From Cyclobacteriaceae bacterium (GTDB taxonomy: Bacteria; Bacteroidota; Bacteroidia; Cytophagales; Cyclobacteriaceae): DNA of 64,000 nucleotides. A program made the translations under genes and the position numbers. A model generated the notes under the pieces. It was not told the DNA's origin. It searched no databases and saw only the letters and a program-made list of their open reading frames with translations. Below, piece after piece: positions 50,741 through 62,000 of the stretch. The first letter of the stretch is position 1, and every line of letters starts with the position of its first letter. The stretch lies in NCBI GenBank assembly GCA_028278225.1, contig JANQEU010000014.1, forward strand, positions 1-64,000, given 5' to 3'.

Positions 50741-52045
50741 ATGAGTGGTAAAAAATTAGGGTTCTGGACAAGTTCATCCCTCGTCGTGGGAAATATGATA
50801 GGCTCCGGCGTATTCCTTTTACCGGCTTCTCTGGCATCTTACGGAAGTATCAGTCTGTTTGGCTGGCTCATATCAGCAGCGGGGGCAATGACGCTGGCTT
50901 ATGTCTTCATAGAACTGAGCAAAATGATCCCGGCTTCCAGTGGAGGTCCATATACTTACTCAAGGAACGGTTTGGGAAATTTCGCCGGTTTTGTCGTGGC
51001 ATGGGGTTACTGGATATCCGTTTGGTGTACGAATGCAGCTATAGCCGTTGCTTTTGTGAGTTATTTAAGTGTTTTTTTCCCTATGTTGAGCCATAATCCT
51101 TCACTAGCCGTAGGTATAGGTCTATCAGTTGTATGGATTATTGTGTACATCAATACGCGCGGGATCAGGCAGGCAGGGGTTTTCCAGTTAATTACATCGA
51201 TATTAAAAATTACTCCGCTTATCGCCATTGGAATCTTTGGGCTTTTCTTTATCAAGGTGGAAAATCTGTTGTTATTCAATATCAGCGGGCTCTCTGACTT
51301 CCGGGCGATTACTGCCACCGCCACACTTACATTTTTTGCTTACATGGGACTGGAATGTGCAACAATTCCGGCTGCAGATGTTGAAAGTCCAGCTAAGACA
51401 ATTCCCAGAGCCACAATGTTCGGTTTGATTGTTACAGTGATCGTTTATGTTTTAGGGTCGGCAGCCCTCATTGGTATCATTCCTGCTGATGAGCTACAAA
51501 ATTCGAATGCTCCGTTTGCGGACGCCGCCAAACTGATGTGGGGTGACTGGGCTGAGAACCTGGTTGCTGTGGGTGCTATCATTTCTACATTGGGAGCCCT
51601 TAACGGCTGGATTCTGGTTCAGGGTCATATCCCGGCGGCCATAGCCAGGGATAACCTTTTCCCAAAGTTTTTTGCCTACGAGAACCGGAATGGGACACCT
51701 GCTTTCAGTCTTGTTCTTTCCAGCGTACTCATATCCATTCTTATGATGATGAATTATACCAGGGGTTTGGTCAAAGCTTTTGAATTCGGGTTGCTCCTGG
51801 CAAGCATGACAGCGCTTATAGCCTACCTCTTTACATCAGCTTCATACGTTGCAATTGCTGTGAGAAAGGCAGGTTGGAAAGCCTTCCCCGTCTGGAAACT
51901 GGTAATTGCAACGATTGCTTTCATCTTTTCCATCTGGGCCATTGCAGGCTCTGGGCAGGAGATCGTGTACTGGGGTTTTTTGCTGCTGATGGCAGGAATA
52001 CCGGTATTTGTCTGGGTGAAGATCAAAAAGGACAGAAATGAGTAA
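50741..52045 (+). CDS. APC-superfamily amino-acid permease
   Basis: 434 residues with about 12 membrane helices. The first helix carries the substrate-binding GNMIGSGVFLLPASLA (GSG loop of the LeuT-like fold), and TFFAYMGLECATIPAADVESP is the sixth-helix region. The end LLLMAGIPVFVWVKIKKDRNE is cytosolic. It moves amino acids or related cations by antiport or proton symport. Its last bases overlap the start of the DDAH gene, so it is likely to supply DDAH with its substrate (an arginine derivative), and the arginine/agmatine-antiporter look of helix 1 is in line with this. Confidence 0.92.
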   Translation: MSGKKLGFWTSSSLVVGNMIGSGVFLLPASLASYGSISLFGWLISAAGAMTLAYVFIELSKMIPASSGGPYTYSRNGLGNFAGFVVAWGYWISVWCTNAAIAVAFVSYLSVFFPMLSHNPSLAVGIGLSVVWIIVYINTRGIRQAGVFQLITSILKITPLIAIGIFGLFFIKVENLLLFNISGLSDFRAITATATLTFFAYMGLECATIPAADVESPAKTIPRATMFGLIVTVIVYVLGSAALIGIIPADELQNSNAPFADAAKLMWGDWAENLVAVGAIISTLGALNGWILVQGHIPAAIARDNLFPKFFAYENRNGTPAFSLVLSSVLISILMMMNYTRGLVKAFEFGLLLASMTALIAYLFTSASYVAIAVRKAGWKAFPVWKLVIATIAFIFSIWAIAGSGQEIVYWGFLLLMAGIPVFVWVKIKKDRNE

Positions 52046-52919
52046 ACCTACAGCTCATTCGGAATACGGAAAGCTAAGATCTATTCTATTGAAACGCCCG
52101 AGAGATGGATTCATAAGTGATGAAGTAATCGCCGAACAATGGCAATCGCATGGATATCTTGCCCCGCCAAAATTCGAACAATCAACAATTGATTTTGAGT
52201 TGCTGGAGGATCTGATCTCACGGACTGGAACAGCGTTTCACTACCTGAAAGATAGCAGAGACGTAACGATTGACTCAGTCTATTGTCGTGACGCGGCAAT
52301 TGCTACTGACTTTGGAATGATCCTCTGCCGGATGGGAAAGGGTCACCGCAAGAATGAACCAAATGAGGTACGAAAGTATTTCGAGAAAACCGGGATAGAC
52401 ATTTTGGGGGAGATCAAAGCACCGGGTACCCTGGAGGGAGGAGATGTGGCGTGGCTGGATCAAAACACCCTGGCAGTAGGTCACACTTACCGGACCAATA
52501 CAGCTGGAATTAATCAATTGAAAACCATGCTAGAGCCCCGTCAGATCACCATTCTGAATGTGGAGTTGCCACATTACAAAGGCGAGTCGGATGTGTTTCA
52601 TTTGATGTCCATCTTAAGTCCGGTGGACAAGAAGAAAGCTGTGGTTTACTCACCACTGATGCCTATATATTTTCGCAATGAACTTCTTGACCGGGGATTT
52701 GAACTGATAGAAGTTCCGGATCAAGAATTTGAATCAATGGGCTGCAATGTTCTGGCAATTTCTCCCGGTGAGTGCATCATGGCGCACGGAAATTCAATTA
52801 CTAAATCCAGGTTGGAAACATCAGGATGTACGGTCCATGAATACGATGGCACTGAGATCAGTTTCAAGGGCAGTGGCGGACCAACCTGTTTGACGCGACC
52901 ATTATTGAGGGAAGCATAA
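52038..52919 (+). CDS. Dimethylarginine dimethylaminohydrolase/amidinotransferase-fold hydrolase
   Basis: 293 residues of the guanidino-group-modifying superfamily. Visible are the N-terminal HSEYGKLRSILLKRP, the acidic EGGDV (133-137), His188 in VFHLMSILSP and Cys284 in GGPTCLTRPL, the catalytic nucleophile. DDAH cleaves N-methylated arginines to citrulline and methylamine; related arginine deiminases cleave arginine. The sequence size (DDAH about 255-290) favours DDAH or a close relative. It is co-transcribed with an APC permease. Confidence 0.88.
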   Translation: MSKPTAHSEYGKLRSILLKRPRDGFISDEVIAEQWQSHGYLAPPKFEQSTIDFELLEDLISRTGTAFHYLKDSRDVTIDSVYCRDAAIATDFGMILCRMGKGHRKNEPNEVRKYFEKTGIDILGEIKAPGTLEGGDVAWLDQNTLAVGHTYRTNTAGINQLKTMLEPRQITILNVELPHYKGESDVFHLMSILSPVDKKKAVVYSPLMPIYFRNELLDRGFELIEVPDQEFESMGCNVLAISPGECIMAHGNSITKSRLETSGCTVHEYDGTEISFKGSGGPTCLTRPLLREA

Positions 52920-52920
52920 A

Positions 52921-53056
52921 AAAGAGGGTGCCTCAAAAGCTCAAAAAAATAGGTCATCGTCACATTGAGGTTCTCGAAATGCATCTTAGAATGCTTGAAA
53001 ATAGGTTTCGAGAGCCTCAACCTGACAGTGGATCAGCTTTTTGAGACACCCTCTTT
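52921..53056. repeat. 136-bp palindromic element (MITE/REP-like)
   Basis: Outer arms AAAGAGGGTGCCTCAAAA and TTTTGAGACACCCTCTTT, inner arms GAGGTTCTCGAAA and TTTCGAGAGCCTC, and GTCAC/TGACA stems between. The whole spacer between the DDAH and giant genes can fold into one long imperfect hairpin. It contains no ORF. It may act as a bidirectional terminator; the size and perfect ends also fit a miniature inverted-repeat element. Confidence 0.65.
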
Positions 53057-53073
53057 CATGAGTTTAAAGCAAT

Positions 53074-56000
53074 TCAATTTTTAATAAACTTGATTCGTTC
53101 TGCCCCATCAGAAGTATCAAGGGTTAACACATATACCCCAGGTTTTAAATTCCTTATATCCAAAGGAATCCTTGTGTCAACCTTATCAATACTCAATACA
53201 CTACTTCCACTGATATCGTAGACTTCAACAGTAAATACTTCATTTGGACGCCTGAGTACGATATTCAATCGTTTATCGGCAGGAACAGGGTAAATCCTGC
53301 GTACAAATTCAGATTCCAGTGCCAGTGCTTCTTTTTCCTGAAGAGAAATAGTAATGATAACATCGACATCATTGGTTCCATCTGAAATTCGAATGGTCAG
53401 TTCATATTCTGCCTGATTAACAATAAGCAGCGCAGCCTGATCCTCTACAACTACTTCACCAGCGGAATTGACAGAGAAAACTCCGGCATCGTCTCCGCCT
53501 ATTATTTCAAATGTTAAAACATCATTTTCAGGATCAGTCACATCGATCGTACCAACGATTGTACCTTGCTCGGACAATTCTTCCAATTCAAATGTCTGGG
53601 CGATTGCAGACGGAGACAAGTTTGTGACCAAAGTAATAGTAATAGTTATTTCAGTGGTACTGAACCCATCCGATATTTGAACTGTAAGTATAAATTCAGC
53701 AATATTCGAAATCACAAGTGCGTCCTGCCTTTCAACTATTATTTCTCCCTGAGCATTAATTGTAAATACGCTATCTTCATCTCCACCAATAATAGCGTAC
53801 GCCAGCGGATCGTTCTCAGGATCACTTGCATCCACATTTCCAACTACAGTGCCCTGTTCGGACAATTCTTTCACCTGGAATGACTGGGGGCCTGCTATGG
53901 GAGAATTGTTTGTAACTAATCCCGAATCATCGATAATAAGAACTTGCTCCGCAGAAAAGGCTGAAGAAGAATAAGATGGATCGATTGACTGAACACTCCA
54001 ATAGTATGTACCGGGAGCTAATTCCATATTCCAACTGGTATTATGCTCGACATTACCTTTGCCGGAAACTAACCTCCTGCCGGTCAACTTTGCCCCGGAA
54101 GGCAATACATTATCTTTACCACGGTCGCTTCCGATTCTAAGTGCATACGTCAATCCGGGAGCTGCAGTTTGGTCATCAGACGCAGGATTCCAGCTGAACT
54201 GGACGATATGATGATTCACATTGTGTGCCTGCGCATCAGTTTTTATAGCAGCACTGATTGTCGTAGGAGTTGTGGGAGGCGTATTCGCAAGGAATGCAGA
54301 AGTTGTACGGCCTCCTGCAGCAGCAAGGGCTGCAGACTGGTTCCTTTCATTTACATATATCCTCGACAAATACTTGGTATAATAAGGGTCATTTTCCTGA
54401 AAATCTGAAAACTCACCACTAAGGACCATATCCAGGTCATCATCGCCATCATAGTCTCCAAAAGCAACGGATGCCTTGACAAATTCTGACAGATCAAATT
54501 CATCAGGTCTGAATACATTGGCCAGCGGATCATAAACCGCCAGACCTGTAAAATCTCCTTCTCCTATCACCTCTCCTGAGTAAACCATATCTGCATAACC
54601 ATCTCCATTAAAATCACCCCAGCTGGTCTTTCCGTTCTTCAATGGTTTCAGTCCGGTAACTGTAGCTGAAATGTTTACGAAACTTCGTTCCCCCTCCTGC
54701 GCGCCTTCCCTGTTTTCATAAATATTTAGCGCATCTCCCTGTGTTGCATCTCCCGAAACAATGAGATCGAGATCACCATCATTGTCGTAGTCGATAAAAT
54801 CAGAAGTTCCGTTTCTGACTCCAATAAGGTTGAATGAAGTTTCTGTCAATTCAAGTTGATCCTCTTCATTTAATCCGTCATTCACCAGAATTAAAGCCTG
54901 TCTGCCAAATTGATTGCTCTCGCCTGTAATCACTACATCAATATCCGAATCCAGGTCAAAGTCACCAAAATCAAGGGATGAATTAGATAATTGAGGTAAT
55001 TCATTTGCAAGACTTATTTCCTCAAAAGATAAAAATCCCTCATTAGACTCGAATGTATAAATATAAATCTCTCCTTTTCCCGTTTCATTTGACAAGGTTG
55101 ATCCGCCATAGATCAATTCCGGAATTCCATCGTTATCAAGGTCAGTGAACTTTACTTTGGCATTCACCAATGCCGGAAAACCATAATAAGATTCAAAACC
55201 AACATTGCCATCAAAAGTCCTGTTGAGATGTAATGAAGCAAACTTATTTAGTTCATTGCCTATATCTTCTCCCGTGAAGAAGAGATCCAGCATACCGTCC
55301 CCATCAATATCAGCCCAGTCAAAATCACCTTTGGTTATTTGATCAAACCACCAGTCTATTCTCTGAAATACACCATTGTTATTCATGAAAATACCAGGTT
55401 CTTTGAAATTGGTTTTCCCGAAAATTGTCAGATCAAAATCTCCGTCATTATCTATGTCGGCAAATTTTGTTGTGGAGTTTTCCCCTCCGGGAAGTGAGTT
55501 GTCCACGATACCTCCCAGGTTCAAAGCCTTCCAGTCATAGCTGAGGGTAAATGTCTGGACCTGACTGAAGACTGAACCGGAATAATTAGCATCCACGGCC
55601 TGTACACTCCAATAATAGGTGCCCGGATCAAGTTCAAGGTACCTGAAGTTTTGCAACGCCGATGATGGCTTTGGTGTGAGACGATATCCTGTTGTTAAAT
55701 CACTTTCCGTTGTAAATATGTCTGATGATCCGGCCGAGGTACCAAGACTGACGATATACGACAGCGTATTCTTAGGTGTAAAATCATCCTCCGGACGCGA
55801 CCATGACAATATGACTTTTCCATATCCTTCATCTCTCATTGTGAGACCATCCGGAACAGATGGTGGAAGATTAACAAGCTCACCCGTATTGTTTCTATAG
55901 ATCTCTGTTTTAGCTGAAACTGCTTTTCCGGAGAGGAACAGATCCATGTCACCATCCACATCAAAATCTCCCCATTTCACTATTGATTGTGTCATATCGG

Positions 56001-59000
56001 TGAGCCCGGCATTAACTTCAAAGTATGATGCCCCTGATCTCGCATACAGCCTGGTCACAGGGTTATTCAAATCATCTTCACCTGTCAACACCACGTCCAG
56101 GTCCCCGTCATTGTCAAAATCAGCTAAATCAATATCACCATTAGACAACGGTGCTAAAACTTCGGAATCCCTGGCAATAAATCTCAGGTCGGATCTTACC
56201 GAATCGATTTTGAAGGACTCATTTTCAAGGATTCTGGTAACCGGCACATCCGTATCATTAAATGACCTGGTACCCGTAGCGATAATATCAAGATCTCCGT
56301 CCAGATCTAAATCACCCACATCCAGGGCCGCATCTTTAAGTGCCAGTTCACCCTGATAATGGAAGTAATGCTCGGAAGTAATTCCAACCTTTGAATTCAC
56401 TATTAATCCTCCGACTGGATTACCTCCGAGTCCGGATCCTGTATAGACCATATCCTGGTCTCCGTCATTGTCAAAATCCGCAAAAATGATATCGCCGCTG
56501 AAGAATCCCTCACGATGAAAATTTCTTTCCTCCTGGAATACTTCCGGCGATCCCTGATTGAGTAAGTTGTTGTAGAGTCTAAGTGTATAGTTATTTTCAT
56601 TTACATTAAATCCGGCCAAAGCCAGGTCCATATCTCCATCACCATCCACATCTCCAAATGCAGCGGTCGAACTGGTCACACCCTGGATATTCTGGATTGA
56701 AAAGTTTCGAACAAAACTTAGTCCGTTTTCATTTTCATAGAAGATTGTTGTTGGATCTCCATCAATGTTTTCGCCTACTACAAACAGATCCAGATAACCA
56801 TCATTGTTGTAATCTACCCACTCAATATCCCCCCTGGCCATCGGCTCCAGAGCCTGATTACTGTTTATGAAAATTCCGTCATCATTCCTGTAAATGAATG
56901 TTTTAAAACCTTCAGACCTACCCATCACTGCCAAATCCAGGTCACCATCCCTGTCATAGTCTCCCCAGGCTACCGCTCCATCCTCAAATCCCGGGATATC
57001 CTGGTTATCCAGTACGAATGGTTGTTCTAAAGTAACTTCTGCAACTGCTGAGAAATCCGAATACATTCCGTATTTATTAATCGCTTTTACCCGGAAATAA
57101 TATTTATCTGCCAAATCGTAAGCATCTACGGTAATTGATTCACTTGCAACAAATACGTTGGGTCGATCCGGGAATAGCGGATATCCTGATGCATTCAGGT
57201 TTCCACTGCTTATGTTATAGTTATCGAGTTCTGTGCCAATCTGAACAGCATAGCGACTGCCTTCGTCTCCAGTCCAGTTTAAGCTCAGTTTGTACCCATT
57301 GTTTCTACCTGCCAAACTGGTAGGAGTAGGTACGGAAGTAACTGCCGTTCCGGTGGTATTCTCGTTTAGGAATACCTTGGTAACTCCATGCTCCCCGCTA
57401 AATCCACTTACCAGTAAGTCAAACCTGCCATCCTGATTTTGGTCAAGTATGTTTATGGAGGTAATGACAGCTATATCTTCCAGGTCGCGATTCAGTCCTG
57501 ATGTAAATGGATCGAATCCACCGAGTTCATTTTGCAGGTAGACCAGAATATGGGACGACCCATTCCAGCGCTCATTGCTGATATTTGCAGCCACAATAAA
57601 ATCATCCCTCCCATCATTATTAAAGTCTCCAGTCTCAAGGATGGTTGCAAATTCAAAGCTTGTAAATGGCCAGTTATTAAATGTAAAACCCGGAATCGTA
57701 TGATTTCTGTAATCAACAACTTCCCTGGTGGTTCGGATCGGGAAGTTTTCAAATATCTGCCCGGATTTGGCTATATCCAGCCGTGAAAACTCCGTCATAA
57801 ACCCAACATTAAATGCATCACCGTAATAATTTACCCTATCGGTCAGACCGATGATGAAGCATGCCTGATCATTGCCGTCCTTGATAATCTCGATATCCAA
57901 AACTGACCTGTCAATAAAACTTGCCAGGTAATGTGGTATGAGTTTCCCGTGAACAAATTCAACGGCAATCAGATGTGAAAGAGGTTTGTCAAAGCTCCAG
58001 TCGCGTCCATTCATCACTAACAGGTAATCTTCATCTCCATCCAGATCGAGATCGACAGGCTGCATATCCATTCCTCTCAATTCATTATCTGAATTTACCT
58101 TGAAATCAAATAGATGTTTGTAGGCGTACTTCTCAAATGAATTCTGCGTGGCTTCATCCCAAACCCATCGCACGTCCTCATAAAACAGATTTATTTCTTT
58201 TTCATCTGTTATATCTTTCCCGTCTATTCCAAATAATTTGAATCCGTAACTATTCTCATCCCAGCCAGAAGCATAGGTCACAATCTCCTCACTTCCATCC
58301 TGATCGATATCCATTACCAGATTATTAGCAAAAACACCATCGGAGCTTCTGCCATTACCTTCATACAAAATCGAGGTTTCAGTAAAACTGCTTGAAAATT
58401 CAGATACGGAACTTGTCTCATCAATATTCAACAAAGAGAAAAACCTTGAATTCCAATTGCCATTGTCTACAATGATGTCTGCAAGTCCGTTCTGATCAAG
58501 ATCTGATAACAGTGGTGCCTGACCGGTCTGATCCAGCACAAAATCATTGCTTGTACCCGGATCTCCGAAACTGAATATTTTCAGTTTAGAGGCAACCTCA
58601 CCTCCTGCATCCCAATATCGCTTTTTGAACCCATAAAATTCCGGGTCATCATCCGTATCAATATTGATGAGGTTTACACTATTGAAGAAATCATTGAAAA
58701 CCACCTGACCGGATGAAAAGCTGATCCCGTCTACAGAAATTTCTGATGCGATCTCAGATGTAACCTGGTATGCGTGATCGATACCATATACCTTAATTGT
58801 GTAGTCTCCCTGAGTTAAGAAAAGGGTAGCGGATATGGAATCACCCACTTCGTACAGAGCAGGATAATGAACGAGCGCAGATTGGTCTCTTACCAATGAG
58901 CTATTGCAAATTGCATCTTTGCAAACTTCAATACTGTAGTATGGGGTATTGATATGGGCATTTATGGTCACCCTGCTTCCTTTCACATCAAGTACCAGGT

Positions 59001-62000
59001 TCGTAGGATCTGCCGGATCTGCTTGCTGGATGGTCAGATCATTTTTGAAAAATCTCACATCCGGATCAGTTAAAACGACAATATCCAAAATACCGTCTTC
59101 CTCAAAATTACCAACAGATAAATCTCTGAAGTCCCAGATATTCGCGGAAATGGAATTGAAGAAAGTATATTGATACTTGAATTCCCAATCGCCATTATTG
59201 ATGAACAAAGCGGGGAACATGCGACTGTCGTTTGATTCATTTTCAGAATGGAACGCCAAAAGGTCCAGCTTTCCATCATAGTTGATATCCACCACTTTCA
59301 AATTTGAAAACTGATCTCCAACTGCATCCATTTCAATATCCAGCTCGTCTTTGATCACCCTCAGATCCATTTCAATCCATCTGCTGGAATCAGGATTAAG
59401 CTCATAAAACTTCAGGAAACCGTCTACATTGATTCCGTCATGATGGTCACGATCACTGGCAATTGCGAGGTCAATATTACCATTTGAGTCGAAATCTGCA
59501 GTTAACATCGAGATATTGCCCCCTTTAGGCAGATTGTACAAAGCCAGTTCACTTTGAAATTCGAAATCATCACCAACCTTTTTGAAGAACAGAAAATCAT
59601 TAACCTCATTTTCATTCCAGGTGTTTCTAACAACAAGGTCGATATTGCCATCCAGGTCAATGTCAACACATCGTGCTTCCCTGATATCCCCTAACCATGG
59701 ATAAGAACCATCGTTGGATTGTACATCTATACTTCGGGTAATGATATGATCAACTTTGAACTCGACTACCGTAACGGATGACCACATGGGGATTATGAAA
59801 TCCATCCTGCCATCTCCGGTAATGTCTCCCCAACTGTTATAATTATTGGTCATTTCCCTCATTCTCCAGGTCTCAACATTTCCGGGGATTTCGAGATCCT
59901 CCAAAACAGTAAATGTCAGGTCGCCATTGTTGAAGTAATAATCGACCTTGGATGCAGACTGGATAGCCACAAAGTCCAAATCTCCATCAGCATCCAGATC
60001 CATTGATTTAAGAATATTGTATTCAATATTTTCTTTTATTACCTCAAGAGTGTTGGATGACGTGGTTAAAATAAGATCATACCCGTTCCCGTTATTTCGC
60101 AGAGTTACAATTTCTGAGTATCCGTCCTTGTCAAAATCTCCCACATCATAACCCTTGAAACTCCTTGATTGCCAAACATGAACGCCATCAACGGGACCGG
60201 CGATCTGAGGGAAAGCTAAGACCGGAGCGGACAAAGGACTTTCAAACGGACCAATATCAGGGTTTGTTCCATCAGGATCCGGTCTGGTATTACCAAGAAT
60301 ATCATCTGTCAGCGAAGTTGATTTACCTTTTCCTAAAGCTATACTAAGATCAGATAATCCTTCTCCGGATGGATCTATACCCCAAAGACCCGTCTGATTA
60401 TTTGCTCCAAAGAGATCAACTTCCAGTTGATTGACATCCCATTCTACATTCTTAAGGATATTATTTTCTATTGTTAGTTTGTCTGCGGTGATATTGCTGG
60501 AGGACCCTTTTACAACCCCATTGAAGAGACTGTTCTGAATTAATCCGGTAACATCATTGTTCAGATCTTTGATTAGAATGTTTTGATCCCCCTCTCCCGT
60601 ACCTATCAATGCATGATTGATGGTGAAATTTGACGCTGATTCCAGCAGGATATTGTTGCTGATATCACCGTAGTTACTTTCAATGATGGAATTAGTTATG
60701 ATCAGCTCACTTGAAGTACACCAAATTCCACCAACTGTTTCAGAATCCACGGCTGTTGACCCATTGAACCTGATCCTTGATTTATCAATTGCAAGCGTGG
60801 TGAAATCATCCAAAACTATACCTGATCCGTTTCCATTTTCACGAATAAGAACACCATTTAGTGTTGACCTTTTGCCCTGGCTATTGTCAAATACAATTCC
60901 CGCTCCTCTGAATTCCGATTCCGGGTCAATTTCATTGCCCATTATGTAAAGGTTATTGAAGGTTACAGAGGAGTTGTTGACATACAGCCCGGCTCCCCTG
61001 GAGTCTGGCCCGGCTCCTGCCGGTCCTGTCAAACCTCCGGTCACAGTAAATCCCTCGATGATCAGTCCATCGACCTCATTTACGGTAATAACGGTAGCGC
61101 TGTCAGCAGCTATGATCTTGGTATCCTCAATGACCTGTTCATCCGTACCATCATAGGTGGATGAAATGCTGAGGCGTTTTTCAATAATGATATTTTCTTC
61201 ATAGTCACCTGCAGCAACGATTATGTTATCACCAATACTTGCGGCATCAATTGCATACTGAATGGTTTTGAAAGGTGTGATTTCACTTCCATCATTGGCA
61301 TCATCACCGTCTGTGCCATTCACATACCATGTATTGAAGGCCTGTATGGCCGTGACATAAAACGTATCTGCAATATCCTCCACCAATATTCCGTCAGCAT
61401 ATGTGAGGACTATTTCAATCGAATCTTCGGGGGCTCCTTCTGCTTTTACATTCAGTACAGGTAATGATGCCGCATCTACCGTAAATAATGTTTGATCAAC
61501 TGGAACTGTAGATACGGTTACATTATCAAAGTTGACAGCACCATCAATATCAAAAAATACACTTGATATATCGATATCCAGACCCTCCGTATCATCTATT
61601 GCTACTATTTGATCACCCAGGTTATTTTTCAATACGACACTGTCATCTACGTTATCTATTGCAAAAACCAAGGTATCGACCACTGTTCTCGGGCCACTGG
61701 TTATGTCAAAGATGAACGCCACTTCACCCGTAGCATTTTCCTTTGATGTTATGGTGACCGAACTATCATTTGTATCATATGAAAGTCCCGCAATTTTGAG
61801 TGTATCGTACAATAGTATCCCTCCAGCGCCATCCCCATAATCAGGGAATGATATCTCAATAGCAAGATCATCGGAATCATCATCCTGTGTGAATTCATCT
61901 ACTTTGAACGTCACGTCATCGAACTCCTCAAGTAATGTTCCACTATTTACAATGAATGCCTCATCGATAGACGGTGCATTATCAATCACTAAATCAAAAT

